Below the pieces are notes generated by a model. That model was not told where the DNA came from and searched no databases. It worked only from the letters and a program-made list of their open reading frames with translations. This document shows positions 52,101 through 60,611 of a stretch of DNA of 64,000 nt, in pieces (positions within the stretch are counted from its first letter, which is position 1; every line of letters starts with the position of its first letter). The position numbers and the translations under genes are program-made. Source of the DNA: Bacillota bacterium (GTDB lineage: Bacteria > Bacillota > Clostridia > Acetivibrionales > DSM-2933); contig JAEYYB010000116.1 in the NCBI GenBank assembly GCA_023430975.1, positions 62,001 to 126,000 of the forward strand, in the 5' to 3' direction.

Positions 52101-53084
52101 TCATATTCTAAAATTCTTACTGGATTTTGCTAATTCTAGCTGTTCGGATATGCTCTTTCCCATCCAACTGCTCCACTTATTCCTGTTATGCTTATACAGG
52201 TAATGAGAATAGTCTGAAAGGAGTTTCTGACTCTCAGACTCCAGTTTTCTAAAGTTGTCAATTGCCAAAGCTTCGAAATCAGTGTAGGATCTCTTGTTTT
52301 CAACGGATTTTAAATGTGTTGTGTTTTGTAGATATTTGTTTTCTAATGACAAACGAAATATAGATGGTTTTGGGGTTTGGTGAAAATGATCACCATTGTA
52401 GTATATAAAATTGTAGTTATCCTTAACCCATTTGGCAGCTTCACAATAAAGTGCATTTTTTTTACGGGTATTTTCCGGGTTAATGCATGGTATAAATCCC
52501 AGAAGCTTTTTAGAAAGCAAAATATCTTTTTTATTATTGGAAAGTAGCCGTCTAAGCATCAAATCAATGCATTTTGGACTTCTTGATTCTAAAAATGCCC
52601 AAACAAGGTCATATATAAATGCACCTTTTCTATGCCTTGTATAAATTAATTTTTCTACAGCATTAAGGCAGTTATTGTCCTTATATACTTTAATTAAAAG
52701 TATTGCTGTCTTATCAAGCAATTCATCATAGCGTTGACTCATACCATCAGCCATATATCCTGTATTAAACATCCAGCTTAAAATATTATAATTTTCCCTA
52801 TCATAGATAAGGTTTATGTTATTATTGTAAATTTTATCAGTAATATCAAGTGCGGATTTGTTTCGTGTATTCAAATTATCAAAAATATCTAAGTTTCTTA
52901 TCTCATCTTTCAATGCGAAAAGGCTTGGATAACTGAGGGTCGATGAATTAAGCAGCATTAATGCATAGTTCTTATTATTAGCACATAGATGATTAAAATG
53001 GATTCTAAGTTTGTCAGGTCCGTTTTTTAATCTGTGCTTGTCAAAATAATTCATACGTAAGGAACTTGAAGTGTATCTCTTCAT
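52101..53084 (-). CDS. unknown basic protein upstream of tgl
   Basis: 327 residues, rich in Lys, Arg, Asn, Tyr and Ser, without a signal peptide or a clear membrane helix. The middle (about 130-210) looks like helical repeats. I do not recognise the family. I use the second ATG (53084), 6 bases after GGAG; the ATG 12 bases further upstream would touch AGGAG. It lies 40 bases before tgl on the same strand and is probably cotranscribed, so a spore coat or cross-linking substrate role is possible, but only from context. Confidence 0.55.
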   Translation of the reverse strand: MKRYTSSSLRMNYFDKHRLKNGPDKLRIHFNHLCANNKNYALMLLNSSTLSYPSLFALKDEIRNLDIFDNLNTRNKSALDITDKIYNNNINLIYDRENYNILSWMFNTGYMADGMSQRYDELLDKTAILLIKVYKDNNCLNAVEKLIYTRHRKGAFIYDLVWAFLESRSPKCIDLMLRRLLSNNKKDILLSKKLLGFIPCINPENTRKKNALYCEAAKWVKDNYNFIYYNGDHFHQTPKPSIFRLSLENKYLQNTTHLKSVENKRSYTDFEALAIDNFRKLESESQKLLSDYSHYLYKHNRNKWSSWMGKSISEQLELAKSSKNFRI

Positions 53085-53248
53085 TTTTAACTCCATCTCC
53101 TAATTTTAACAGGCTAATATTATTAATATGAAATTTCTGATAATGTGTTACAAGATAAATGGAAATAAGGATTTTCTCTAACATTAATGGGTATAATTTT
53201 GTTGTGATAATGTTTTTATATAATAAAGTCGAATTTTTGTCATTTTCC

Positions 53249-53277
53249 TTGATTACTTGATAGTTTTTATGTATAAT
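53249..53277 (+). promoter_or_regulatory. promoter of the carboxynorspermidine operon
   Basis: TTGATT, 17 bases, TATAAT: nearly ideal sigma-A spacing and -10. The transcript would start about 30 bases before the gene. Confidence 0.6.
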
Positions 53278-53314
53278 CATTCTTATTAATTTAATTGAAG
53301 TTGGAGGGCTTATA

Positions 53315-54514
53315 ATGGGAAAAGCTTTAATTATCGGTGCTGGAGGGGTTTCCAACGTTGTAGTTCATAAATGCTGTCAGCACCCGGAGGTTTTTCAAGA
53401 AATTTGTCTAGCAAGCAGGACAGTAGAAAAATGCGATGCTATAAAAAATAAATTGGCAGGAAGCAAAACAAAAATTCATACCGCTAGAGTAAATGCAGAC
53501 GATTCAAAGCAGGTTATTGATCTTATTAGGAGCTTTAATCCTGATATTGTTATAAATGTAGCTTTGCCTTACCAGGATTTGGCGATTATGGATGCGTGCC
53601 TTGCAACAGGCGTTCATTACCTTGACACTGCAAACTATGAACCACCCGATACACCGAAGTTTGAATACAAATGGCAGTGGGCATACAGGGAAAAGTTTAA
53701 GGAAGCAGGCATAATGGCTTTGTTGGGAAGCGGTTTTGACCCGGGTGTAACAGGTGTATTCTGTGCTTATGCCCAGAAGCATTATTTCGACCAGATAGAC
53801 TATATAGATATAGTCGATGCAAATGCTGGGGATCATGGATATCCATTTGCAACAAACTTTAATCCTGAAATAAATATCCGTGAAATAACAGCAAAGGGCA
53901 GGTTCTATGAAAACGGAGAATGGAAGGAAACAGAGCCTTTAGAGTACAAGCATGTTTATGATCTTCCCGAGATAGGTCCTAAAAATATATATCTTCTGTA
54001 TCATGAAGAACTGGAGTCTCTCGCAGTTAATATAAAGGGAGTTAAAAGAATCAGATTTTGGATGACTTTTTCCGACAATTATATAAATCATCTGACTGTA
54101 CTTCAGAACGTGGGAATGACATCGATTGAGCCCATAAATTTTGAAGGCAAGGAAATTATTCCGCTGCAATTTTTAAAAGCGGTTCTTCCTGATCCTGGAT
54201 CCCTTGGACCAAGGACAAAAGGAAAGACAAATATAGGATGCATCATTCAGGGAACAAAAGACGGCAAGCCTAGAACATACTATGTCTATAATGTTTGCGA
54301 CCATCAGGAGTGTTATCGTGAGGTAGGTTCCCAGGCGATATCTTATACAACCGGGGTTCCTGCAATGATTGGGGCTAAATTGATGCTGCAGGGTATATGG
54401 AATAAGCCAGGTGTTTTCAATGTCGAAGAGTTTGATCCTGATCCTTTTATGGACGAGCTTAACAAATGCGGACTTCCATGGAAGGAAGAGTTTTCACCTA
54501 CACTACTGGATTGA
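53315..54514 (+). CDS. carboxynorspermidine/carboxyspermidine synthase (saccharopine dehydrogenase family)
   Basis: 399 residues. It joins aspartate semialdehyde to diaminopropane or putrescine and reduces the product with NADPH, the first step of the alternative spermidine pathway. The N-terminal Rossmann loop is IIGAGGVSNVVVHKC; typical blocks include LDTANYEPPDTPKFEY, GSGFDPGVTGVFCAYA, HGYPFATNFNPEINIRE and SYTTGVPAMIGA. Full length. GGAGGG lies 8 bases before the ATG. It is followed after 9 bases by nspC, which encodes the next enzyme. Confidence 0.94.
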   Translation: MGKALIIGAGGVSNVVVHKCCQHPEVFQEICLASRTVEKCDAIKNKLAGSKTKIHTARVNADDSKQVIDLIRSFNPDIVINVALPYQDLAIMDACLATGVHYLDTANYEPPDTPKFEYKWQWAYREKFKEAGIMALLGSGFDPGVTGVFCAYAQKHYFDQIDYIDIVDANAGDHGYPFATNFNPEINIREITAKGRFYENGEWKETEPLEYKHVYDLPEIGPKNIYLLYHEELESLAVNIKGVKRIRFWMTFSDNYINHLTVLQNVGMTSIEPINFEGKEIIPLQFLKAVLPDPGSLGPRTKGKTNIGCIIQGTKDGKPRTYYVYNVCDHQECYREVGSQAISYTTGVPAMIGAKLMLQGIWNKPGVFNVEEFDPDPFMDELNKCGLPWKEEFSPTLLD

Positions 54515-54523
54515 GGTTAATAT

Positions 54524-55666
54524 ATGAATATTGATATAGATGTTAAGGCACTTCCAACGCCTTGTTATATTGTTGATGAAAGGCTTTTAATAAAAAATCT
54601 TGAAACTTTGAACAAAGTGCAGGAACGTACAGGTTGCAATATTTTGCTTGCATTAAAGGGTTTTTCCATGTTTTCGGTATTTCCTACGGTAGGTAAATAT
54701 CTTAAGGGAATTACATCGAGCTCTCTCTTCGAAGCAAGATTGGGCTATGAAAGAATGGGAAAAGAAGTCCATATCTATGCTCCAGCTTATATTGACGAGG
54801 AGTTGGACGATATAATAAGATATTGCGATCATATTGTTTTTAATTCTTTCGATCAGTGGAAAAGATTTAAGGACAAAGTTAAAGGTGCTGACAAAAAAAT
54901 TGAATGCGGTATTCGAGTAAACCCTGAATATTCGGAAATTGAGACACCGATATATAATCCATGCTATAAATATTCAAGACTTGGAGTTACGTTGCCAAAC
55001 TTTAAGCCTGATGAGCTTGATGGTATTGACGGACTACATTTTCATACAATGTGTGAGCAGAATTCCGACACATTGGAGCGTACTATAAAAGTAGTTGATG
55101 AAAAATTCGGCGAGTATATTAAAAAAATGAAATGGATCAACCTAGGCGGAGGACATCATATTACAAGGCCAGATTATGATATTGAAACCCTTGTAAAGTC
55201 CATCATGTTTTTTAAGGACAAGTACGGTGTAGATGTATATCTCGAGCCTGGAGAGGCCATCGCATTAAATACAGGATATCTTGTAGCAAAGGTTCTTGAT
55301 ATAGTCAACAACGGTATGAATATTGCTATTTTGGATACTTCGGCAGCGTGTCATATGCCTGATGTTATAGAAATGCCATACAGACCTAATATCATAGGTG
55401 CAGGCAAACCGGAAGAGTATCCACACACATACAGGTTTGGCGGGTTAACCTGTCTTGCAGGAGATATTATAGGGGACTATTCTTTCAAAGAGCCTTTAAA
55501 GCCGGGTGACAGGCTGGTGTTCTGTGATATGGCACACTATACTATGGTGAAAAACAATACGTTTAATGGTGTGAACTTGCCTTCAATAGCACTTTATACC
55601 GAGAAAGAGGGCATTAAGATAATAAAAAGATTCGGCTATGAAGACTTTGAAGGACGTTTATCCTAA
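54524..55666 (+). CDS. nspC: carboxynorspermidine decarboxylase
   Basis: 380 residues, PLP enzyme of the alanine racemase-fold decarboxylase group. It removes CO2 from carboxy(nor)spermidine to give (nor)spermidine. The PLP lysine is Lys45 in LALKGFSMF; other blocks are HFHTMCEQN, NLGGGHHIT, LEPGEAIALNTGYLVA, SAACHMPDVIEMPYRP and FCDMAHYTMVKNNTFNG. GAGG precedes the ATG, 9 bases after the synthase stop. The two genes form a complete two-step polyamine module. Confidence 0.95.
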   Translation: MNIDIDVKALPTPCYIVDERLLIKNLETLNKVQERTGCNILLALKGFSMFSVFPTVGKYLKGITSSSLFEARLGYERMGKEVHIYAPAYIDEELDDIIRYCDHIVFNSFDQWKRFKDKVKGADKKIECGIRVNPEYSEIETPIYNPCYKYSRLGVTLPNFKPDELDGIDGLHFHTMCEQNSDTLERTIKVVDEKFGEYIKKMKWINLGGGHHITRPDYDIETLVKSIMFFKDKYGVDVYLEPGEAIALNTGYLVAKVLDIVNNGMNIAILDTSAACHMPDVIEMPYRPNIIGAGKPEEYPHTYRFGGLTCLAGDIIGDYSFKEPLKPGDRLVFCDMAHYTMVKNNTFNGVNLPSIALYTEKEGIKIIKRFGYEDFEGRLS

Positions 55667-55697
55667 AGAACATTTAAAAATTGAGATTATAATTAAG

Positions 55698-55770
55698 ACC
55701 TCATTACTTATGGATAATGAATAGATAATATGACATTAGAGTCCGCTATCTTTCAATCCGGTAATGAGGT
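55698..55770 (+). terminator. possible terminator after nspC (10-base arms, long loop)
   Basis: ACCTCATTAC at 55698-55707 is exactly complementary to GTAATGAGGT at 55761-55770, which is followed by TTTTTG. The 53-base loop is long for a simple terminator, so another folded RNA is possible. Confidence 0.45.
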
Positions 55771-55899
55771 TTTTGATGTAGATGAGGTAACTGATTTTTT
55801 TATCGGAACCTGTAAAAATTTTACTAAGATAAAAATTTAAAATGAAATATAGTTTAAAACTATATTATTCTGTATAATTATTATATATAAAAAAACGTT

Positions 55900-56000
55900 A
55901 TATGAAAAGTGAATAATCTTTTACATTTGTCTATCGCAAATTCCGTAAAAGCGTTCGTTATTTGCTCTGACAAATGTAAGATTATTAACACTTTTCATAT
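55900..56000. repeat. R1 palindromic repeat
   Basis: Complete copy: ATATGAAAAGTGAATAATCT at the left and GATTATTAACACTTTTCATAT at the right. Almost the same sequence as the copies at 24.1, 25.1 and (inverted) 60.3 kb. Confidence 0.88.
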
Positions 56001-56088
56001 AGTTTGCACACGTACAAATGCAAGACTAAATTAATAAGTGCTTTCATATTAGATAATATATAAGAAGGGAGTTAATATAACAAAGGCT

Positions 56089-56187
56089 ATGTCTATGGAC
56101 AAGCACTATAGGTTATTAAGGTGTTTTAAGACAAATTTTACAAGGGACGGTGATCAAATTCAAAATATATTGAGTAAAAATATTTAG
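56089..56187 (+). CDS. possible short ORF before the DUF4956 gene
   Basis: A 32-codon open frame beginning MSMDKHYRLLRCF and ending shortly before the ribosome binding site of the next gene. GAAGGGAG lies about 20 bases before the ATG, too far for a normal site. It may be a leader peptide, a remnant of a lost partner gene, or chance. I do not recognise it. Confidence 0.25.
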   Translation: MSMDKHYRLLRCFKTNFTRDGDQIQNILSKNI

Positions 56188-56203
56188 GGGGCGAACAATG
56201 TAA

Positions 56204-56887
56204 ATGCTTGATTCAATATTCAAATCATCAGAACACATAAGTCTTACAGTTGAGAGTGCGATGCTAACTACAATTATAGCTTTTTTACTGGGACTTATAA
56301 TAAGCATCACTTATATCAAGACAAATTCGAAGAAGAGTCATAATCAGAACTTTGTATTGACACTGGTAATGATATCACCCATAATAGCCATAATAATATT
56401 GTTAATTGGCGATAATGCTGCACGTGCATTCGGCCTTGCAGGAGCTTTTTCCATTATTCGTTTCAGGAGTCAGGCTGGAGACCCAAAAGATATAGCGTAT
56501 GTGTTTTTTACTATGGCAGCAGGTTTGGCTTGTGGAATTGGCTTGTTTGGTTATGCTGCTTTGTTTACAATATTTTTGTGTATACTGACATCGATTTTAT
56601 CTTTTTCTAAATTTGGAGCTAACAGAAACCATGAAAAGGCTCTTAAGGTAGTTATACCGGAGGATCTTGATTATAACGGGCTTTTTGATGATCTTTTTGA
56701 AAAATATACAATAACTCATGAATTAAAAAGAGTTAAAACCACTGAATTAGGGTCGCTTTTTGAGCTTGTCTACATGGTTAATATGAGATTTGAAGCTAAC
56801 GAAAAGGATTTTATGGATGAATTGAGATGCAGAAATGGAAATCTTAGTATCGTTCTAATTATGAATGCAGAAAGAGCTGATTACTAA
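56204..56887 (+). CDS. DUF4956 membrane protein
   Basis: 227 residues with three or four membrane helices (about 18-40, 50-68, 78-115 region, 118-140), the family block ARAFGLAGAFSIIRFRSQ and DPKDIAYVFFTMAAGLACG, and a cytoplasmic C-terminal domain of about 90 residues. In many Clostridia members stand beside VTC-type polyphosphate polymerase and CotH-like genes; no such partner lies here. The ATG at 56204 is preceded by an in-frame ATG-TAA at 56198, and that first ATG has the better distance to AGGGGG. Function unknown. Confidence 0.78.
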   Translation: MLDSIFKSSEHISLTVESAMLTTIIAFLLGLIISITYIKTNSKKSHNQNFVLTLVMISPIIAIIILLIGDNAARAFGLAGAFSIIRFRSQAGDPKDIAYVFFTMAAGLACGIGLFGYAALFTIFLCILTSILSFSKFGANRNHEKALKVVIPEDLDYNGLFDDLFEKYTITHELKRVKTTELGSLFELVYMVNMRFEANEKDFMDELRCRNGNLSIVLIMNAERADY

Positions 56888-56923
56888 GTATTTTAATATA
56901 AAAACTAACTGATTTTCACATAG

Positions 56924-57079
56924 AAATCATCTACATGATAAGGTATGATTGAAATATTACTTTCCGTTTTGAGCGTGTGTTCACGAGTAAAGTTAACACG
57001 TAAGCGAAATTATACGGAAAGTTATATTTTAACATGCCTAACTTATTCAGATTATTGTGTAGATGATTTTTTTTATTGA
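56924..57079 (+). terminator. terminator of the DUF4956 gene, its loop enlarged by a repeat
   Basis: AAATCATCTACA (56924-56935) pairs exactly with TGTAGATGATTT (57058-57069), followed by a T-run. Between the arms lies an entire R2 repeat. Confidence 0.7.
56939..57046. repeat. R2 palindromic repeat inside the terminator loop
   Basis: TAAGGTATGATTGAAATATT at the left and TTTTAACATGCCTAA at the right, inner arms ACTTTCCG / CGGAAAGT. Same orientation as 38.1 and 46.6 kb. Confidence 0.88.
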
Positions 57080-57267
57080 CAAATAATATTTGTTTATAGA
57101 TACCGGAATGTAAAATTAGTTGCATATGGATAAAGTTTCAAGACGTTGAAATTAAAGGTTTTCAATTGACTTTGAAATTTTTATATGTTAACTTAATGAT
57201 TGAAATATCAGTAGCCTAAGGGTTTAAACTTAACTTATAGAGAAAAAGTCGGGGGGTAGCATTTTAA

Positions 57268-59412
57268 ATGAGTCATGAAATAAATAAAAATAAATTTTAT
57301 TTATTTAAAGTTCTTTTATTTACATATATTTTTATTTTGTTCTTTATAATTGCCCAGAATAAATGTTATGCGGATTCATCATTTGTTGATCTGCTTTTTC
57401 ATATAGGGTCTAAGCAATATACTTCTCAAAGTGAAAATAAGACCGTTGATTTAGCTCCTTTTATTCAACGCAATACAACACTTATTCCATTTAGGACTAT
57501 TCTTGAGGAATTAGGATATAGTGTGCAATGGGATAAGAAGGCTAAAACAATAACGGCCTCAAACGAATCTACAACAATAATATTAAAAATAAACAGCATT
57601 TATGCTGAAGTAAATGGTGATACTAGGATTTTGACTGTTGCACCTAAGATTGTGTCAGGGAGAACAGTAGTACCATTAAGGTTTGTCTCCGAGTGCTCAG
57701 GAGCATTAGTTTCATGGGATGAAGAGAAAAAAACAATACATATAACACAATATGGTAAGTTCGATACCGGTAAAGTATTGTATAACGAGAAGAACAACAA
57801 TCAAAATATCTTATATACATATGATGGAAACGAGATTAACCGTATATCAATGGGGAATAAAGATATACAGAACTGGTATACTTATAAGGGACAGGTATTT
57901 TTAACAGTATCTGAACAAGGCAAAGATATTAAAGGGCTTTATTTATTGAGAGAGAATGATTTGCAGCTTTTACTTGAAAATTTTGAAATAAAGGAGTCCT
58001 TTGAGTATAATGATAATCTTGTTATACTTGGCTATGACAGGATTAAACAATATGATATGCTGTGCAGATTTGACGGAAAATCATTTTATGTTGTTAAAGA
58101 CAATTTTTTTTTAGGAAAAAGATTTATATTTAAAGATAAGCTTGTAATTAGTAAGTATGATAATAACAGGAGGTATTCGGTTGTTGTAATAGATAAAACT
58201 TCGTGGGAACCAACTTTATTAAAGGACGGTTTTATTATCAGTGATTATGCTATGGATAACAACTATGTGTATATAATCGGTAATGAGCAGGAAGGAACAA
58301 AAAAGCCTCTTGTAGTTTATGATGGAAATGGAATTTCTTCAATCAGCTTTAAGGTGGTTTTGGACGATGCCAATGTAGATATCCGCAAGGTAGTTATGTT
58401 CCAGGGAAGATTATTTGCGGTTATTAATGGCGTTTTATGTATTGTAGACGATAAGGTCCCGATAAAGGTTGTTTTTCAGGATATAGGTGCTAAAGTTCAG
58501 TATGTAACAAGTTTTATTCAAGTATTAGATAATAAACTGTATTTAGGAACAGCACCTAATTCATATTTTTATGATGAAGATTATGTTTCCATTAACAAGC
58601 CTGGCCAGTTTATAGAGCAAAAAGGCGGGATTATTGAAATATTTAATGTTACCAACTCAGAATTTGATATAGTTAATGCAACTTCGTACATAACTCTTAA
58701 TCTTGGGACATATCGAAGGCTGATACAGAAGTTTGAACCCATGGAAATAAGACTTGAGAACGATATTTTGATGGTATGGGGTAAAGATTCGGAAACATTT
58801 GATTTGATTCTATATACTTATGATGGATCGTCAGTTAACAGGATGGTGGACATAGTTAAAATAAATAATACCATTTCTGTAGGAGGCAAAACCTTTATTG
58901 ATGTGAGAGATAAAAACAGGTTGGATGGCACAGAAAGGAACACTATTATCATACAGGATGGTTCTGCAATTTCCAACCTGGTTGTAGGATTTGAAACAAA
59001 AAGGTGGTCTGACATTAATGGGAGTTTAATCTTTACCGGTTATGAAAGCTCAGGACAAAGAAATAAAGTGTATTCACTGAAATCTGAATTCATAGAACAA
59101 CTTGGTAATTTTGATGCGGATTATTGGCAGAAGTTTGGCAGCGAATTATTTATAAGTGGGTTAAATAAAGAAAACGGCTCATATCAATTATATAAGTTCA
59201 AGGATGAAAAGAGTTTATTTTTAAAAGATAATATTAAGGTCTTAAATATAATAAAGGCAAAGGGACCATATTATTTCATAGATGCCATTGATAAAGATGC
59301 TAATTCAAAGACAACAGAAAGTAGAATTCTACTGATTTATGATGATGTGTCCCGTGATTTTTACAGGGTAAAGGCAGGACTGCAAATAACAGAGATGCTA
59401 TATGTACAATGA
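57268..59412 (+). CDS. secreted protein with copper amine oxidase N-terminal (stalk) domain
   Basis: 714 residues. A signal peptide with a late hydrophobic core (about 12-32) is followed by a copper amine oxidase N-like domain (about 40-150): TTLIPFRTILEELGYSVQWD and GRTVVPLRFVSECSGALVSWD are its two hallmark repeats. In Gram-positive bacteria this domain is a general surface module, not an amine oxidase; no catalytic domain follows. The remaining 550 residues contain recurrent YDG-x-x-I/V and LYTYDG-type strands, suggesting a beta-propeller like the Kelch or WD class. I do not recognise a named family for it. A GGGGGG site precedes the ATG. A single-gene unit. Confidence 0.72.
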   Translation: MSHEINKNKFYLFKVLLFTYIFILFFIIAQNKCYADSSFVDLLFHIGSKQYTSQSENKTVDLAPFIQRNTTLIPFRTILEELGYSVQWDKKAKTITASNESTTIILKINSIYAEVNGDTRILTVAPKIVSGRTVVPLRFVSECSGALVSWDEEKKTIHITQYGKFDTGKVLYNEKNNNQNILYTYDGNEINRISMGNKDIQNWYTYKGQVFLTVSEQGKDIKGLYLLRENDLQLLLENFEIKESFEYNDNLVILGYDRIKQYDMLCRFDGKSFYVVKDNFFLGKRFIFKDKLVISKYDNNRRYSVVVIDKTSWEPTLLKDGFIISDYAMDNNYVYIIGNEQEGTKKPLVVYDGNGISSISFKVVLDDANVDIRKVVMFQGRLFAVINGVLCIVDDKVPIKVVFQDIGAKVQYVTSFIQVLDNKLYLGTAPNSYFYDEDYVSINKPGQFIEQKGGIIEIFNVTNSEFDIVNATSYITLNLGTYRRLIQKFEPMEIRLENDILMVWGKDSETFDLILYTYDGSSVNRMVDIVKINNTISVGGKTFIDVRDKNRLDGTERNTIIIQDGSAISNLVVGFETKRWSDINGSLIFTGYESSGQRNKVYSLKSEFIEQLGNFDADYWQKFGSELFISGLNKENGSYQLYKFKDEKSLFLKDNIKVLNIIKAKGPYYFIDAIDKDANSKTTESRILLIYDDVSRDFYRVKAGLQITEMLYVQ

Positions 59413-59418
59413 TAATAT

Positions 59419-59457
59419 AGATAACGAACTGATATTTAACTTTACAGTTCGTTATCT
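59419..59457. terminator. perfect 13-base-pair hairpin after the secreted protein gene
   Basis: AGATAACGAACTG and CAGTTCGTTATCT with a 13-base loop. No long T-run follows. A second hairpin (about 59492-59537: GTGAGAAAcTaTGGTG with CACCAcaaTTTCTCgC) lies nearer the MerR gene and may serve the minus strand. Confidence 0.55.
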
Positions 59458-59572
59458 GTATATGAAAAGTACAAATTACATACATAAATGAAATTTGTGA
59501 GAAACTATGGTGCAAAAAACACCACAATTTCTCGCAGAAACACAAAGATTTATTTCAGGGGGATTAAACTAA

Positions 59573-60154
59573 TTAAAAAGTATCTTTTTGAAATGCTTTT
59601 CCAATAAGCTTCTTGAATATTCCTGACTGATTTTTCTTTCTCCATTTTGTCAAGCAATCATCAACATCTTGAAAATGCTTGTCCATCTTTGTCTCAAGCT
59701 TTCGCATATTATTTTCTATACATGCACCGAGTTCCAATTTGTTTTTTGTCAGTTCTTTTGATATATGTTCCTTGGTCATAGCAAATTCATTGGTGACTGT
59801 GCATGAAATTTCGTCCTTTAAGGCCAAAAAAATGCTTTTGAACTCAGCATAAGCAGTTTCATTGATTTTATAAGGAACCGTTAATGATACTTCAGGAGTA
59901 ATAACCTCCGGTTCTTGTATAACATTATCCCTTTGCAATATTTTGCGGATAGCTTTGATCTCAAGGCCTTCATCCCGCATTGTTTTAATCTGATACATAA
60001 TGTTTGCAAGATCGGTATTGTAATACCTTCTACCACGGTCGTCCTTAGGAACTTTTATTTGAAATTCCTTTTCATAAAATCTAAGAGTATGATCTGTAAC
60101 ATTTAGATATTGGCTCAATTCAGTTATAGAGTATCGTTCCTTCAGTACATCCAT
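59573..60154 (-). CDS. MerR-family transcriptional regulator
   Basis: 193 residues. An N-terminal winged helix-turn-helix of the MerR class (about 5-75, with YSITELSQYLNVTDHTLRFYEKEF), then a predicted coiled-coil dimerisation and a C-terminal helical region without an obvious cysteine- or drug-binding motif; basic at the end. Binds DNA as a dimer. Its target is unknown; no operator could be identified. The N-terminal part resembles RacA/chromosome-anchoring-type MerR proteins in having a helical tail in place of a ligand domain, but this is only a resemblance. Confidence 0.78.
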   Translation of the reverse strand: MDVLKERYSITELSQYLNVTDHTLRFYEKEFQIKVPKDDRGRRYYNTDLANIMYQIKTMRDEGLEIKAIRKILQRDNVIQEPEVITPEVSLTVPYKINETAYAEFKSIFLALKDEISCTVTNEFAMTKEHISKELTKNKLELGACIENNMRKLETKMDKHFQDVDDCLTKWRKKNQSGIFKKLIGKAFQKDTF

Positions 60155-60189
60155 CTTATGCCTCCGACCTGATTGTTTTAAAGCTTAAA

Positions 60190-60291
60190 TAAGGAATGAC
60201 TAAAATATTACTTCCGATTTCTACGTGAGTGTTGACGAGTTAAGTCAACACATGAGCGAAATTTATAGCGGAAGTTATATTTAAGTTATTA
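60190..60291. repeat. R2 palindromic repeat (diverged)
   Basis: TAAGGAATGACTAAAATATT at the left, with inner arms ACTTCCG / CGGAAGT and central GTTGACGAGTTAAGTCAAC. It abuts the inverted R1 copy that follows. Confidence 0.8.
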
Positions 60292-60293
60292 CC

Positions 60294-60394
60294 ATATGAA
60301 AAATGTTAATAATCTTACATTTGTCAGAGCAAATAACGAACGCTTTTACGGGATTTGCGATAGACAAATGTAAAAGATTATTCACTTTTCATAT
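60294..60394. repeat. R1 palindromic repeat (inverted orientation)
   Basis: Reads as the reverse complement of the copies at 24.1, 25.1 and 55.9 kb: GTTAATAATCTTACATTTGT at the left and GATTATTCACTTTTCATAT at the right. Confidence 0.88.
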
Positions 60395-60465
60395 AAGTAT
60401 TTATTCAGTATGTATATAATAACATCAGTGTTAAAATATGTAAATAACTCCCTTATCATTTCCCA

Positions 60466-60575
60466 GAATTAATGCTTAATGTAGAGAACGGGTGCTTGCG
60501 AGTTAGGCCGACACATAAGTAATTCCTTAGCCATTACTGAGCGAAATTTATAGCGGAAGTTATGACTAACACGTA
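60466..60575. repeat. worn R2 repeat carrying a short remnant of R4
   Basis: The right half (GAGCGAAATTTATAGCGGAA) matches the R2 copy at 60190. The middle is interrupted by GTAATTCCTTAGCCATTAC, which corresponds to the two joined ends of the R4 element found in 43853-43952, and at the same R2 position. Confidence 0.6.
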
Positions 60576-60611
60576 AGGGAAGATGCTATTGGAAATTACA
60601 TTAAGAGCATC

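Noticed and set aside
23140..60394. R1 and R2 repeats as a CRISPR array or part of one
   Set aside because: Copies are kilobases apart, are palindromic over their whole length, occur in both orientations and are not near cas genes.
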